Positions 16,020 to 24,538 of a stretch of DNA of 64,000 bases are shown here, piece by piece. The DNA lies in contig CAWGSA010000002.1 of the NCBI GenBank assembly GCA_963825175.1, positions 2,728,001 to 2,792,000 on the forward strand, in the 5' to 3' direction. The DNA comes from DATFTF01 sp963825175 (GTDB lineage: Bacteria > Acidobacteriota > Thermoanaerobaculia > UBA5066 > Gp7-AA6). A program made the position numbers and the translations under genes. The notes beneath the pieces are model-generated. The model worked only from the letters and a program-made list of their open reading frames with translations, did no database searches and was not told where the DNA came from. How positions within the stretch are numbered: the first letter of the stretch is position 1; every line of letters begins with the position of its first letter.

Positions 16020-17309
16020 TCACGGCTTGACGTCCTGGCGCACGAGCGGCATGGCCATGCACCGCGGGCCTCCGCGGGCCCGCGAAAGCTCGTGGGCCGC
16101 CAGGCGCACGACCGTCTTCTTGGAGTCCGCCACGGGGAGCTCGGTGCGCCCGAGCAGGAGGTCCGCCTCGTCCACGACTTCGTAGCCCGAGCGCGCCAGC
16201 TCGTCGGCCGTCTTCTCGTTGCGGTCGTAAGTCAGCAGGAGGCCCGGCGCCAGGGCAAAGGCGTTGGCCCCGTCGGTCCATTGCTCCCGGCGCTCCGCGA
16301 TCGGATCCGCCCCGCCGCAACGCACCGGCTTCAGATCGAGCTTCTGCGTCTTCAGGGCGGACAGAAGGTCCTTCTCCGACGTCCACGTGATCTCTCGCTT
16401 GGTCAAGTCGCACTCGTAGACGTCGGCTTCTTCCGGTCCGCCGGGCAGGATCATCGGGCCGTACACCAGGCACTCGTCGCGCGAAATGGCGGTGAAGACC
16501 GTGTCCAGGTGCATATAGGACCGCGCCGGCGGAATCGCCACGACGAAAATCCTCTTGACCGGCGACTTCTTCGCCTTGAGCGCCTCGGCCAGCCGCTCGA
16601 TGGTCGTCTTCTCGGTGCGCTCGGAGTATCCGATGGCGAGAAGGTCCTCGCGCAGGACGAGAACGTCCCCTCCCTCCAGGGTGGGCCGCATCCGGGCGTA
16701 GGAGGTCGGACGTCCGTAGTCGGCGGAGAACTCGCGAAACCAGAAGACGCCATCCTCCCGCGCGAACCGAGGGTGATGGTCGAACACGTATCCGGAGAGA
16801 AGGGGCTCCCGCAGCCGCGCCGGAGTGGCCATGGCTCCCAGCACCGCGCGGTCCCCGACCACGACCAAGGGATCCCGTTGAAAGAAGTAGTTGGGAATGG
16901 GCGGCAGCCAATAGAGCTCGGAGGTCGATTGCGCCATCTCCGCGGCGGGCTTCTCGACTCCCGCCACGAGCGCCTGCGTGAGCTCGGGGGCTGAAAGCTC
17001 GCGCAGCCGGTAGTCCATGTCCGGGCCCCAGCCCAGCGATCGGCCGAGGTCCTCGAGCACCGCGTCCCTCTTCTCCGGCACCGCGAGCACCTCTTCCAGG
17101 AGGTCCTGCGCGTCCAGAACTTCGTCGGCCACGAATCCGAGAACCTGCTGGAACCGGCGGTGCTCCTCCCGGGCCCGCTGCCCGTAGAGGATGTCGTCGA
17201 AGAGCAGCTCCTCCATCATCGAAGGGATCATCCGGTCGATCTCCCGGCCCGGCAGATGGATGAGGACGGAAACGAGCTTGCCGATCTCCGACGTGACGTT
17301 GAGAGTCAT
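16020..17309 (-). CDS. arcA: Arginine deiminase
   Basis: Hydrolyses arginine to citrulline and ammonia. The 429 residues are slightly above the usual 400-420. Family marks include the N-terminal GKLVSVLIHLPGREIDRMIP, YWLPPIPNYFFQRDPLVVV (about residues 114-132), LEGGDVLVL, MHLDTVFTAI with the catalytic His-x-Asp (about 266-275), and the nucleophilic Cys in GGPRCMAMPLVRQ near the C-terminus. It is the first gene of the run arcA-arcC-argF-tonB. A TACAAT hexamer at 17335-17340 (minus strand) could be its -10 box. Confidence 0.95.
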   Translation of the reverse strand: MTLNVTSEIGKLVSVLIHLPGREIDRMIPSMMEELLFDDILYGQRAREEHRRFQQVLGFVADEVLDAQDLLEEVLAVPEKRDAVLEDLGRSLGWGPDMDYRLRELSAPELTQALVAGVEKPAAEMAQSTSELYWLPPIPNYFFQRDPLVVVGDRAVLGAMATPARLREPLLSGYVFDHHPRFAREDGVFWFREFSADYGRPTSYARMRPTLEGGDVLVLREDLLAIGYSERTEKTTIERLAEALKAKKSPVKRIFVVAIPPARSYMHLDTVFTAISRDECLVYGPMILPGGPEEADVYECDLTKREITWTSEKDLLSALKTQKLDLKPVRCGGADPIAERREQWTDGANAFALAPGLLLTYDRNEKTADELARSGYEVVDEADLLLGRTELPVADSKKTVVRLAAHELSRARGGPRCMAMPLVRQDVKP

Positions 17310-17334
17310 GGTGAGCCCGCAGAAAGGGGGCGGG

Positions 17335-17340
17335 ATTGTA
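17335..17340 (-). promoter_or_regulatory. Candidate -10 box of the arginine deiminase operon
   Basis: TACAAT on the minus strand, 25 nt before the arcA ATG. The predicted leader is about 18 nt and contains no clear Shine-Dalgarno. No -35 match; weak evidence. Confidence 0.35.
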
Positions 17341-17412
17341 TCAGGACGGGATTGAGGAGTTGGGACCCGGGCCTCTCCCTCTCGATTGGAGTCTTCTCGA
17401 CCCGCCGGTGGC

Positions 17413-17594
17413 TTGAGTCCTCAGTCCTCAGCCCTCAGTCGTGTCCGCCCGGTCCGCGGCGCGCGAAGTCCGCGAGGGAAGCGGAGAAGGCGCCGCGGGG
17501 AGCGAGAGCGAGTGAGAGATCAGGCGGGCCGTCGAGGCCGCATCCGGCCGAGCGGGCCCGAAGGGCGCAGGTTCCGATCGAGCGGAAGCGACCT
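17413..17594 (-). repeat. Three-hairpin intergenic element, copy A
   Basis: Reads on the minus strand and begins about 5 nt after the rmuC stop. In order: GGTCGCTTCCGC box; hairpin 1 (TGCGCCC/GGGC); hairpin 2 with the invariant loop GGATGC closed by GGCC/GGCC and an outer GGGCC/GGCCC-type stem; a CTCACTCGCTCTCGCT run; hairpin 3 (CCGCGGCGC/GCGCGCCGCGG with inner TCCGC/GCGGA). Beyond it are four tandem heptamers of the CAGTCCT type near 17413-17440. Homologous copies lie at 36430, 48290 and 55185, with a shortened one at 48130. Confidence 0.8.
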
Positions 17595-17598
17595 GGGA

Positions 17599-18654
17599 TC
17601 AGGAAGGTGGCAGGAGAGGCAGATCCTCCGGCGCCGCGTCCAGGCTCTGGCCGGCCTGCTCGGAGACTCCCTCCAGCCGCCGGCCGAAACGGGCCAGGGA
17701 GGAGGACGCGTCCTCGTACTGCTTGACGGCATTCCCGAGGTGCGTGCCGAGCTTCTTGAAGGGCTCTCCCGCCCGCTCCCAGAGGCGCGCCAGCTCCGAC
17801 AGCCTCTCGGACACGTCCTGCGCGTTTCTCTGGAGCTCCTGGCCGCGCAGCACCATGGCCACCGTCGACAGGTAGGCGTAGAAGAGGCGGGGAGAAACCG
17901 GGAAGACTCGCCGTTCGATGCAATAGTCGGCCAGCGCCTTCTCCGTGTCGTCGGCCACGATCTCCGAGTACACCGCTTCGGCCGGGATGTACATGAACGC
18001 GTAATCGTAGGTTCCGGCCGCGGGACGGATGTACTTGCGGGAGATCGAGTCGGCATGGCGTTTGACGTCGCCGACGAACGCCGCGCGCGCCCTCCGCTGC
18101 TCCCCCTCGTCCTCCACCTCGCGGGCCCGGCGATAATTCTCCAGCGGAAACTTGCTGTCGATCGGCACGAAGCGGTCCCCGATCGAAACGATCGCGTCGA
18201 CGATCGAGCCGTCGTCGGCAAATCGGTACTGCATCTGCCAGGACCCGGGCGGCAGTGCTTGCCGCAATGCCTGCTCGAGGAACGTCTCTCCCAGCGTTCC
18301 CCGGAGCTTGGGAGGCTTCAACAGATCCTCCAGCCGCGTCACCTCGCCGGCGAGCTTTTCGATCTTCTGGGAGGCCTCGAAGATGCGGCCCATCTGCTCT
18401 CCGACGTCCTTCAGCAGGCGGCCCGACTGTCCCAGGTGATCGGTCAGGTTCTTCTGGCCTTCCTGGAGGCTGCGCTCCACCCCTTCGACGCGGTCGGCGA
18501 CCGACCGGCGAAGGTCCTCGAATCGGCGATCGACGGACTCCGAGGCCTGCCGCGCCGACGCCGTCTCGGCCAGGACCCGGTCGAGCCTCGACGCGCTCTC
18601 TCGCAGACGGGCCAGGAGGACCACGAGCACGGCCGCGGCTGCGAGCAGAATCAC
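17599..18654 (-). CDS. rmuC: DNA recombination protein RmuC
   Basis: A 351-residue protein. The GTG at 18654 opens a hydrophobic segment (ILLAAAAVLVVLLARL) that would anchor it in the membrane. A coiled-coil region follows (about residues 20-95), and then the RmuC core: GTLGETFLEQALRQALP, IVDAIVSIGDRFVPIDSKFP with the PD-(D/E)xK-like Asp and DSK, and AFMYIPAEAVY (about 100-290). RmuC proteins are thought to be nucleases limiting inversions and phage DNA. A three-hairpin intergenic element starts directly after the stop codon. Confidence 0.92.
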   Translation of the reverse strand: MILLAAAAVLVVLLARLRESASRLDRVLAETASARQASESVDRRFEDLRRSVADRVEGVERSLQEGQKNLTDHLGQSGRLLKDVGEQMGRIFEASQKIEKLAGEVTRLEDLLKPPKLRGTLGETFLEQALRQALPPGSWQMQYRFADDGSIVDAIVSIGDRFVPIDSKFPLENYRRAREVEDEGEQRRARAAFVGDVKRHADSISRKYIRPAAGTYDYAFMYIPAEAVYSEIVADDTEKALADYCIERRVFPVSPRLFYAYLSTVAMVLRGQELQRNAQDVSERLSELARLWERAGEPFKKLGTHLGNAVKQYEDASSSLARFGRRLEGVSEQAGQSLDAAPEDLPLLPPS

Positions 18655-18692
18655 TCCCAGGAACGCGGCGCGCGGTGGGAAACCCCATCACT

Positions 18693-19058
18693 TCAACAAT
18701 AAACAGGCGGCAGGACAAACGATGTCCGAGCAGGATCCGGACGCCTCGTCCCGGAAAGCGCCGTCGGCTCCCGCCTCAATCTCGGCGGCCGCTCAACAAG
18801 AACGACCACGGCCACGAACAAGGCCGCCCCGATGATGGACCAGAAGAACGGGAACGGCGCGCCGGCCACGCGGATCATCAAGGGCTCCGGCAACCCGATC
18901 CTGCGCGAGATCCAGGAGCCGAGCAACGCTCCGATGAAACCGAGCGCGATCGAGACCAGGCAGCCGCCGCGGGTCCCGCCGGCGATCGCGCGCCCGATGG
19001 CCCCGGCCACCGCCGCGATCAGGAGGTAGATGAGGAGCGAGCCCAGGGTGAAGTGCAT
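18693..19058 (-). CDS. GlsB/YeaQ/YmgE-family small membrane protein
   Basis: A 121-residue inner-membrane protein. Three hydrophobic segments are visible (SLLIYLLIAAVAGAIGRAIAG, CLVSIALGFIGALLGSWIS, FFWSIIGAALFVAVVVLVE) with the Gly-rich spacing typical of transglycosylase-associated/GlsB proteins, followed by a basic, Pro-rich tail of about 35 residues not usual in the family. Stress association in the family is known; the role here is unknown. It is divergent from the downstream zinc-ribbon/purB unit. Confidence 0.75.
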   Translation of the reverse strand: MHFTLGSLLIYLLIAAVAGAIGRAIAGGTRGGCLVSIALGFIGALLGSWISRRIGLPEPLMIRVAGAPFPFFWSIIGAALFVAVVVLVERPPRLRREPTALSGTRRPDPARTSFVLPPVYC

Positions 19059-19146
19059 ACAGAGGTCGTCGGTTCGAACGTGTTTTGGCCGCCCTCAGTC
19101 GAAGTTGCGGCCCTTCCCGTGTCACAATATATCGGAGGATCCGCCG

Positions 19147-19353
19147 ATGGCCGAATCCCAGCCCCCACGCCGCCCGCGTCCGACCGAGGACCGCGAGATC
19201 GACTATCTGATCTGCACCCAGTGCAGCACTCCCTGTTACGTCTTCGAGATGGAAGGGGGCAGCGTGGCCGAGGCGCAATGCCTGGTCTGCGGCAACGACA
19301 GCCCCGGTCTGTTCACCATCGGCGAAGAGGCGGGCAGTGAAGACGCCTCCTGA
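19147..19353 (+). CDS. Small zinc-ribbon protein
   Basis: A 68-residue protein. The ATG at 19147 is preceded by GGAGG at good spacing. CTQCSTPC and CLVCGND provide two CxxC-type pairs (about residues 23-30 and 48-54), implying a zinc ribbon. Its last 17 bases overlap the start of purB, so it is probably translated with it. It is similar in plan to the small protein at 3604. Function unknown. Confidence 0.65.
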   Translation: MAESQPPRRPRPTEDREIDYLICTQCSTPCYVFEMEGGSVAEAQCLVCGNDSPGLFTIGEEAGSEDAS

Positions 19354-20770
19354 CGCTTTCGTCAATCCTCTGACCGAGCGCTACGCCTCGGCCGAGATGT
19401 CGGCGGTTTTCTCGCCGCGTTTCAAGTTCGAGACCTGGCGACGTCTCTGGCTGTGGCTGGCGCAAGAGGAGAAGCGTCTGGGCCTGCGGATCACCGACGA
19501 AGCCATCGCGCAGATGCAGGCCCACCTGACGGACATCGACTTCGAGGCGGCGGCGCTGGAAGAGGAGCGCACCCGCCACGACGTCATGGCCCATGTCCTC
19601 GTGTTCGGCGAGGCGGCGCCGGCGGCGCGCGGGATCATCCACTGGGGGGCGACTTCGGCGTACGTTTCCGACAACGGCGATCTGATCCAGATGCGCGAAG
19701 CCCTGACCCTGGTCGAGCGCCGCCTGGCCGCCGTCCTCAAGCGGCTCCGGGACTTCGCTCTGGCGCACCGCGACCTGCCGGCGCTGGCGTACACGCACTT
19801 TCAGCCGGCCCAGCCCACGACGGTCGGCAAGCGCGCCGCGCTCTGGGCCTCCGACCTGTTGATGGACCTGGAAACCATCCGCCGCACCCGCTCCGATCTG
19901 CGGTTCCTGGGAGCCAAGGGAGCGACGGGCACGCAGGCCTCGTTCCTCCTCCTGTTCGACGGTGATTCCGAAAGGGTCGAGGAGCTCGACCGATCGCTTG
20001 CGCGGCGCGCCGGCTTCGAGAAGAGGCAGCTCGTATCGGGCCAGACCTATTCGCGCAAGCAGGACGACCGGGTGGTGCACGCTCTGTCTGGCCTGGCCCA
20101 GTCCGCCCACAAGTTCGCGACGGACCTGCGGCTGCTCCAGCACGACGGCGAGATCGAGGAGCCGTTCGGAACCTCCCAGGTCGGCTCGTCGGCCATGCCG
20201 TACAAGCGCAATCCCATGCGCGCCGAGCGCGTCTGCGCGCTGTCCCGGCACATCATCGCGCTTTCTCTGGACACGGCAATGACGGCTTCGACGCAGTGGC
20301 TGGAGCGCACGCTGGACGATTCGGCCAACAAGCGCATCGCGGTGCCGGGGGCGTTCCTGGCGGCCGACGCGGTCCTGGTGCTGCTGGAGAACATCGTGTC
20401 CGGGCTGGTCGTCCATCCGGAGGTGTCGCGCCGGCGGCTGGAGGAGGAAATCTCTTTTCTGGCCACGGAGAACATCCTCATGGAAGCCGTGCGCCGGGGC
20501 GGCGACCGGCAGCAGCTTCACGAGCGGCTGCGCGTGCACGCCCGGGCCGCGGCCGAGCGCCGGTCCCGCGAGGGAACCGGCTCGGATCTTCTCGACCGCA
20601 TCGCGGCCGACCGGACCTTCGCTCTCACCCCAGAGGAGATCCAGAGGGCGGCGGACCCTTCCCGGCTCGTCGGCCGGTCGGCCGAGCAGGTGCTGGCGTT
20701 CGTCCGCCAGGAGCTCGACCCGGCGCTGGAAGGCGTGGCCGCCGCCCAGGCCGCGCCCGTTCGCGTTTGA
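19337..20770 (+). CDS. purB: Adenylosuccinate lyase
   Basis: Removes fumarate from SAICAR and adenylosuccinate in purine synthesis. The 477 residues belong to the fumarase/aspartase superfamily: HWGATSAYVSDNGDLIQMRE (about residues 97-116), THFQPAQPTTVGKRAALWA (about 154-172) and the signature GSSAMPYKRNPMRAE (about 285-299) with the flexible serine loop. It starts inside the small zinc-ribbon gene and ends in TTGA, overlapping the lipoprotein gene. Confidence 0.95.
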   Translation: MKTPPDAFVNPLTERYASAEMSAVFSPRFKFETWRRLWLWLAQEEKRLGLRITDEAIAQMQAHLTDIDFEAAALEEERTRHDVMAHVLVFGEAAPAARGIIHWGATSAYVSDNGDLIQMREALTLVERRLAAVLKRLRDFALAHRDLPALAYTHFQPAQPTTVGKRAALWASDLLMDLETIRRTRSDLRFLGAKGATGTQASFLLLFDGDSERVEELDRSLARRAGFEKRQLVSGQTYSRKQDDRVVHALSGLAQSAHKFATDLRLLQHDGEIEEPFGTSQVGSSAMPYKRNPMRAERVCALSRHIIALSLDTAMTASTQWLERTLDDSANKRIAVPGAFLAADAVLVLLENIVSGLVVHPEVSRRRLEEEISFLATENILMEAVRRGGDRQQLHERLRVHARAAAERRSREGTGSDLLDRIAADRTFALTPEEIQRAADPSRLVGRSAEQVLAFVRQELDPALEGVAAAQAAPVRV

Positions 20771-21441
20771 GGAACAGGCGCGGCCGGCTCCGGCGAGTCG
20801 GGGCCGCGCTCCTTCTCGGGCTCGCGGCGGCCTGCGCATCGCGAGGACCGGGACCTCCCGTCGTCGCACCCCCCGCGCCGGAAGTGACCGGCGCGTCCGA
20901 GGAGGGAGTGGCGTCGTGGTACGGGGGCAACGACGGGTTCGAGGGAAAGCCGACCGCCTCCGGCGAGATCTACGACGGCAATCAGATGACGGCGGCGCAC
21001 CGCACGCTCCCGCTGGGCACGGTGGTGGAAGTTCACAATCTCGAGAATGGAAAGGTGGCCCGCGTCCGCATCAACGACCGCGGCCCGTTCATCAAGGGAC
21101 GCATCCTGGATCTGTCCCGCACCGCGGCGCGGGAGCTCGGCGTCGCCGGGCCGGGCACGGCCACCGTACGGCTGACCGTGGTCCGTCCGGGAGTGGAGGC
21201 GCCTGCCGTCTCCCCGACCGGGCAGTGGGCGGTCCAGGTTGGCTCCTTCGCCGAGCCCGGCCGCGCGGAGCGGTTCGCCGGCCGTGTGCGGGCCACCGGA
21301 CGCGATGTTTACCTCGAGCCTTATCGCGGGTTGTCGCGTGTGAAGGTGGGGCCCTTCCCGGCGCGGGCCGATGCGCAGGCCGAGCTCGACCGACTTCAGA
21401 GCGAAGGGTTCGAGGGCATCGTCGTTCCCGCCGGACGGTGA
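20767..21441 (+). CDS. rlpA: RlpA-like lipoprotein with SPOR domain
   Basis: Septal-ring lytic transglycosylase type protein of 224 residues, read from TTG at 20767 overlapping the purB stop (TTGA). The N-terminal stretch RVGAALLLGLAAACAS is a lipoprotein signal with Cys as acceptor. A double-psi beta-barrel follows (GVASWYGGNDGFEGKPTASG to VRINDRGPF and LDLSRTAARELGV, about residues 47-130), then a SPOR domain (WAVQVGSFAEPGRAERFAGR to VKVGPFPARADAQAELDRL, about 150-224), which binds denuded glycan at the division site. All key parts are intact. Confidence 0.88.
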   Translation: MRNRRGRLRRVGAALLLGLAAACASRGPGPPVVAPPAPEVTGASEEGVASWYGGNDGFEGKPTASGEIYDGNQMTAAHRTLPLGTVVEVHNLENGKVARVRINDRGPFIKGRILDLSRTAARELGVAGPGTATVRLTVVRPGVEAPAVSPTGQWAVQVGSFAEPGRAERFAGRVRATGRDVYLEPYRGLSRVKVGPFPARADAQAELDRLQSEGFEGIVVPAGR

Positions 21442-21553
21442 GCATCGGTCGGTTGAGGATTCCGCCTGGTGCCGACGCGGGTGGGTTTCGCGGCCGACGG
21501 ACCCACCCATTCCCTTTGCGTTCCCGGCGCGTTTCCCCGAGAATCGCCCGGCC

Positions 21554-22498
21554 ATGGCCTCGACCCAGATCTCCGCGCCCGCACCGGTCATCGCCTGCCG
21601 CGGCCTGGTCAAGCGCTACGGCGATGTGACCGCGGTCGCGGGCCTGGATCTGTCCGTCGCCGCCGGCGAGTGCTTCGGCCTGCTGGGACCCAACGGCGCC
21701 GGCAAGACCACCACCATCGAGATCCTGGAGGGGTTGACCAAGCCCGACGCCGGCGAGGTCACCATCCTCGGACGCCACTGGGGAACCCACGAGCGGGAGC
21801 TGCGGTCGCGGCTCGGCATCTCTCTGCAGGAGACCCGCTTCCACGAGAAGCTGACGGTCATGGAGACGCTGGAGCTCTTCCGGGCGCTCTACCCCTCCGG
21901 GCGGGATCCCGAGCGGCTCCTCGCCGACATGTCGCTCCAGGAGAAACGGGACGCGCGCGTCGGCAAGCTCTCCGGCGGCCAGCGGCAACGGCTGGCTGTG
22001 GCGTGCGCGCTGGCCGGCGACCCGGAGGTCCTCTTCCTGGACGAGCCGACAACGGGCCTCGATCCGCAGAGCCGGCGCGAGCTCTGGGACCACGTCGAAG
22101 AGTTCCGCGCCGCGGGCCGAACGGTCCTCCTGACGACGCACTACATGGAAGAGGCCGAACGTCTCTGCGACCGCGTCGCGATCGTCGACCACGGAAAGAT
22201 CATCTCCGAGGGGACGCCCGCGGAGCTCGTCGCGAGCTTGAATGCTCCCCACATCCTGGAGTTCGCCTCCGAGCCGATGCTCTCCGCGGATGACCTGCGG
22301 GCGCTCGCCGGCGTGCGCGATTGCCGGCAGCGCGACTCCCGCTGGTTCCTCCAGGTCGCCTCGCTGGTCGACGCGGTTCCGGCGCTGCTCGCCCGCCTCG
22401 ACAAGATCGGCGCGAAGCTGGTCGGGCTGTCCACGCACCGCGCCACCCTCGACGACGTCTTCATCTCGCTGACCGGACGGGAGCTGCGCGATGAGTAA
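21554..22498 (+). CDS. ABC transporter ATP-binding protein
   Basis: ATPase of an ABC-2 type exporter, 314 residues from the ATG at 21554. Walker A GPNGAGKTTT, Q-loop SLQETRFHEKLTVMETL, signature LSGGQRQRLAVACAL, Walker B VLFLDEPTTGLDP and the switch His in LTTHYMEEAERLCD are all present (about residues 40-210). A C-terminal extension of about 90 residues follows, typical of drug/lipid exporters of the CcmA/NatA type. It overlaps the permease gene by 8 nt. Substrate unknown. Confidence 0.93.
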   Translation: MASTQISAPAPVIACRGLVKRYGDVTAVAGLDLSVAAGECFGLLGPNGAGKTTTIEILEGLTKPDAGEVTILGRHWGTHERELRSRLGISLQETRFHEKLTVMETLELFRALYPSGRDPERLLADMSLQEKRDARVGKLSGGQRQRLAVACALAGDPEVLFLDEPTTGLDPQSRRELWDHVEEFRAAGRTVLLTTHYMEEAERLCDRVAIVDHGKIISEGTPAELVASLNAPHILEFASEPMLSADDLRALAGVRDCRQRDSRWFLQVASLVDAVPALLARLDKIGAKLVGLSTHRATLDDVFISLTGRELRDE

Positions 22499-23531
22499 GC
22501 CCCGGTCCGCCCTGGCCGCCTTGACACGCGTGCGCCTGATCGAGTTCGTCCGCCAGCCCGAGGCGCTCTTCTGGGTCTTCGGTTTCCCCGTGATCATGTC
22601 GGTCGTCCTGGGATTTGCCTTTCGCAACCGCCCCCCCGAGCCTGTCCCGGTCGGCGTGGTGCAGGGACCGGAATCGGCGCCGCTCGTCGCCGCTCTCGCC
22701 AAACCGGGAACGATCCGACCGGTCGTCTACCCCTCCTTCAACGAGGCGCAGGAGGCCCTGCGCACCGGCAAGATCGAGCTCCTGGTCGAGCCCGGCGCCG
22801 TGCCGGTCTATCGATTCGACCCGACCCGCCCCAACGCGCGCATCGCCCGGCTCGAGGCGGACAACGCGATCGAGCGCGCCCGGGGGCGCGCGGACGTGGT
22901 GGGGGCCCGGGAGGAGCTCGTTCGGGAGAAGGGCTCCCGGTACATCGACTTCCTCCTCCCCGGCCTGCTCGGCTTGAACCTGATGAGCACGGGGCTCTGG
23001 GGCGTCGGCTATTCCATCGTCACCGCGCGGATCCACAAGACCTTGAAGCTCATGACCGCGACGCCGATGCGCAAGAGCGACTACCTTCTCTCGCACATCT
23101 TCTCGCGCTTCTTCTTCCTCATCCTGGAGACCGGCGCGATCCTCGCCTTCGGCGTCGTCACCTTCGGCGTTCCTGTGCGGGGCTCGCTCGTTCTCCTGAC
23201 CGGCCTCGTGCTGGTCGGGGGTCTGTCCTTCACCGGCCTCGGGCTGGCCTGCGCCGCGCGCACGGCGACGATCGAGGGGATCAACGGGCTGATCAACGTG
23301 GTGGCCATTCCGATGTGGCTCGTCTCCGGCACCTTCTTTTCCGCCGAACGCTTCCCGAAGACGCTCCATCCGGTCATCGCCGCGCTTCCCCTGACGGCGA
23401 TGAACGACGCTCTCCGGGCGGTCATGCTGGAGGGCAAGGGCCTCGCCGCTCTCGGAGGTCCCGCCGCGGTGCTTCTGGTCTGGGGCATCGCCAGTTTCGC
23501 CCTCGCGCTGAAGATCTTCCGCTGGCAATGA
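22491..23531 (+). CDS. ABC-2 type transporter permease
   Basis: A 346-residue permease pairing with the upstream ATPase. One N-terminal helix (ALFWVFGFPVIMSVVLGFAF, about residues 24-43), a large external domain (about 45-155), then five helices (LLPGLLGLNLMSTGLWGVGY; FFFLILETGAILAFGVV; LVLLTGLVLVGGLSFTGLGL; IEGINGLINVVAIPMWLVSG; VLLVWGIASFALAL). The motif NVVAIPMWLVSGTFF is usual for ABC-2 exporters. It ends in ATGA, shared with the cyclodeaminase-like gene, so all four genes from 21554 may form one transcript. Confidence 0.92.
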   Translation: MSKPRSALAALTRVRLIEFVRQPEALFWVFGFPVIMSVVLGFAFRNRPPEPVPVGVVQGPESAPLVAALAKPGTIRPVVYPSFNEAQEALRTGKIELLVEPGAVPVYRFDPTRPNARIARLEADNAIERARGRADVVGAREELVREKGSRYIDFLLPGLLGLNLMSTGLWGVGYSIVTARIHKTLKLMTATPMRKSDYLLSHIFSRFFFLILETGAILAFGVVTFGVPVRGSLVLLTGLVLVGGLSFTGLGLACAARTATIEGINGLINVVAIPMWLVSGTFFSAERFPKTLHPVIAALPLTAMNDALRAVMLEGKGLAALGGPAAVLLVWGIASFALALKIFRWQ

Positions 23532-24538
23532 CCGACGTCCTCATCGTCGGGCAGAAGGACGTCCCGCGGCTCCTGCCGATGGCGGAGTGCGTGCCGGTGA
23601 TGGAGGAGACCCTCTCCGCGCTGGCGCGGGGAGAGACGATTCTTCCGCTGCGGACGATTCTCTGGCTCCCGGAGAAGGTCGGGGCCCTCGGCCTGATGCC
23701 GGCGGCGCTGCTTCCCTCGAGGGCCGTCGGCGTCAAGGCGGTCACGTTCTTCCACGGCAACGAGGGGACGGAGCTCGACACGCACCAGGGAGCGGTGCTC
23801 CTGTTCGAGGCCGATCGCGGGCGCCTGCTGGCGATTATCGACGCCACCTCCATCACCGCGATCCGGACCGCGGCGGTCTCGGCGGTCGCCACCCGCCTTC
23901 TGGCCCGCCACGACGCGGCCACGCTCGCGCTCATCGGGTCGGGCGTCCAGGCGGCGACCCATCTGGAGGCCATGCTCGTGATCCGCCGGTTCTCCCGGAT
24001 CCGCGTGGCGAGCAAGGATTTCGAGAGAGCCCGCCGCTTCTCGCGACTCGCGGCGCGGCGCCATGGCGTGGCCGTCGAGCCGGTGGCCACGGCGCGGGAT
24101 GCGGTCGCCGGCGCCGACGTCGTGTGCACCGTCACGTCCTCCCGTGAGCCGGTCGTCCTCGGCCGGTGGCTCGAGCCCGGGGTCCACGTCAACGCGGTGG
24201 GATCGAGCGTTCCCTTCGCCCGCGAGCTCGACACCGAAGCCGTCGTCCGCTCCCGCCTCTTCGTCGATCGCCGGGAATCGACCGTTCACGAGGCCGGCGA
24301 TTTCTTGATTCCGAAATCGGAAGGCGCCGTCGACGACGGCCATATCGTCGCGGAGATCGGCGACGTGGCCATCGGCAGAACCCCCGGCCGCCGGGCGCCC
24401 GGGGAGATCACGCTCTTCAAGTCCCTCGGCCTCGCCATCGAGGACGTCGCTTCCGCGCTCCACATCTATCAGAAGGCAAAGGCGACGGGAGAAGGGCGGT
24501 TCGTCGACTTCGGAGGAGAGCGAAACGCGGGCGATTGA
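23528..24538 (+). CDS. Ornithine cyclodeaminase / mu-crystallin family protein
   Basis: A 336-residue NAD-dependent enzyme. The Rossmann loop IGSGVQAATHLEAML (about residues 137-151), the upstream IDATSITAIRTAAVSAVAT (about 105-123), NAVGSSVPFARELD and the late EITLFKSLGLAIEDVA (about 298-313) match the OCD/mu-crystallin family. The family includes ornithine cyclodeaminase, ketimine reductases, alanine dehydrogenases and EutC of ectoine degradation. With a PLP dehydratase encoded next, an EutC-like role is possible. Start ATG overlaps the permease stop by 4 nt. Confidence 0.88.
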   Translation: MTDVLIVGQKDVPRLLPMAECVPVMEETLSALARGETILPLRTILWLPEKVGALGLMPAALLPSRAVGVKAVTFFHGNEGTELDTHQGAVLLFEADRGRLLAIIDATSITAIRTAAVSAVATRLLARHDAATLALIGSGVQAATHLEAMLVIRRFSRIRVASKDFERARRFSRLAARRHGVAVEPVATARDAVAGADVVCTVTSSREPVVLGRWLEPGVHVNAVGSSVPFARELDTEAVVRSRLFVDRRESTVHEAGDFLIPKSEGAVDDGHIVAEIGDVAIGRTPGRRAPGEITLFKSLGLAIEDVASALHIYQKAKATGEGRFVDFGGERNAGD

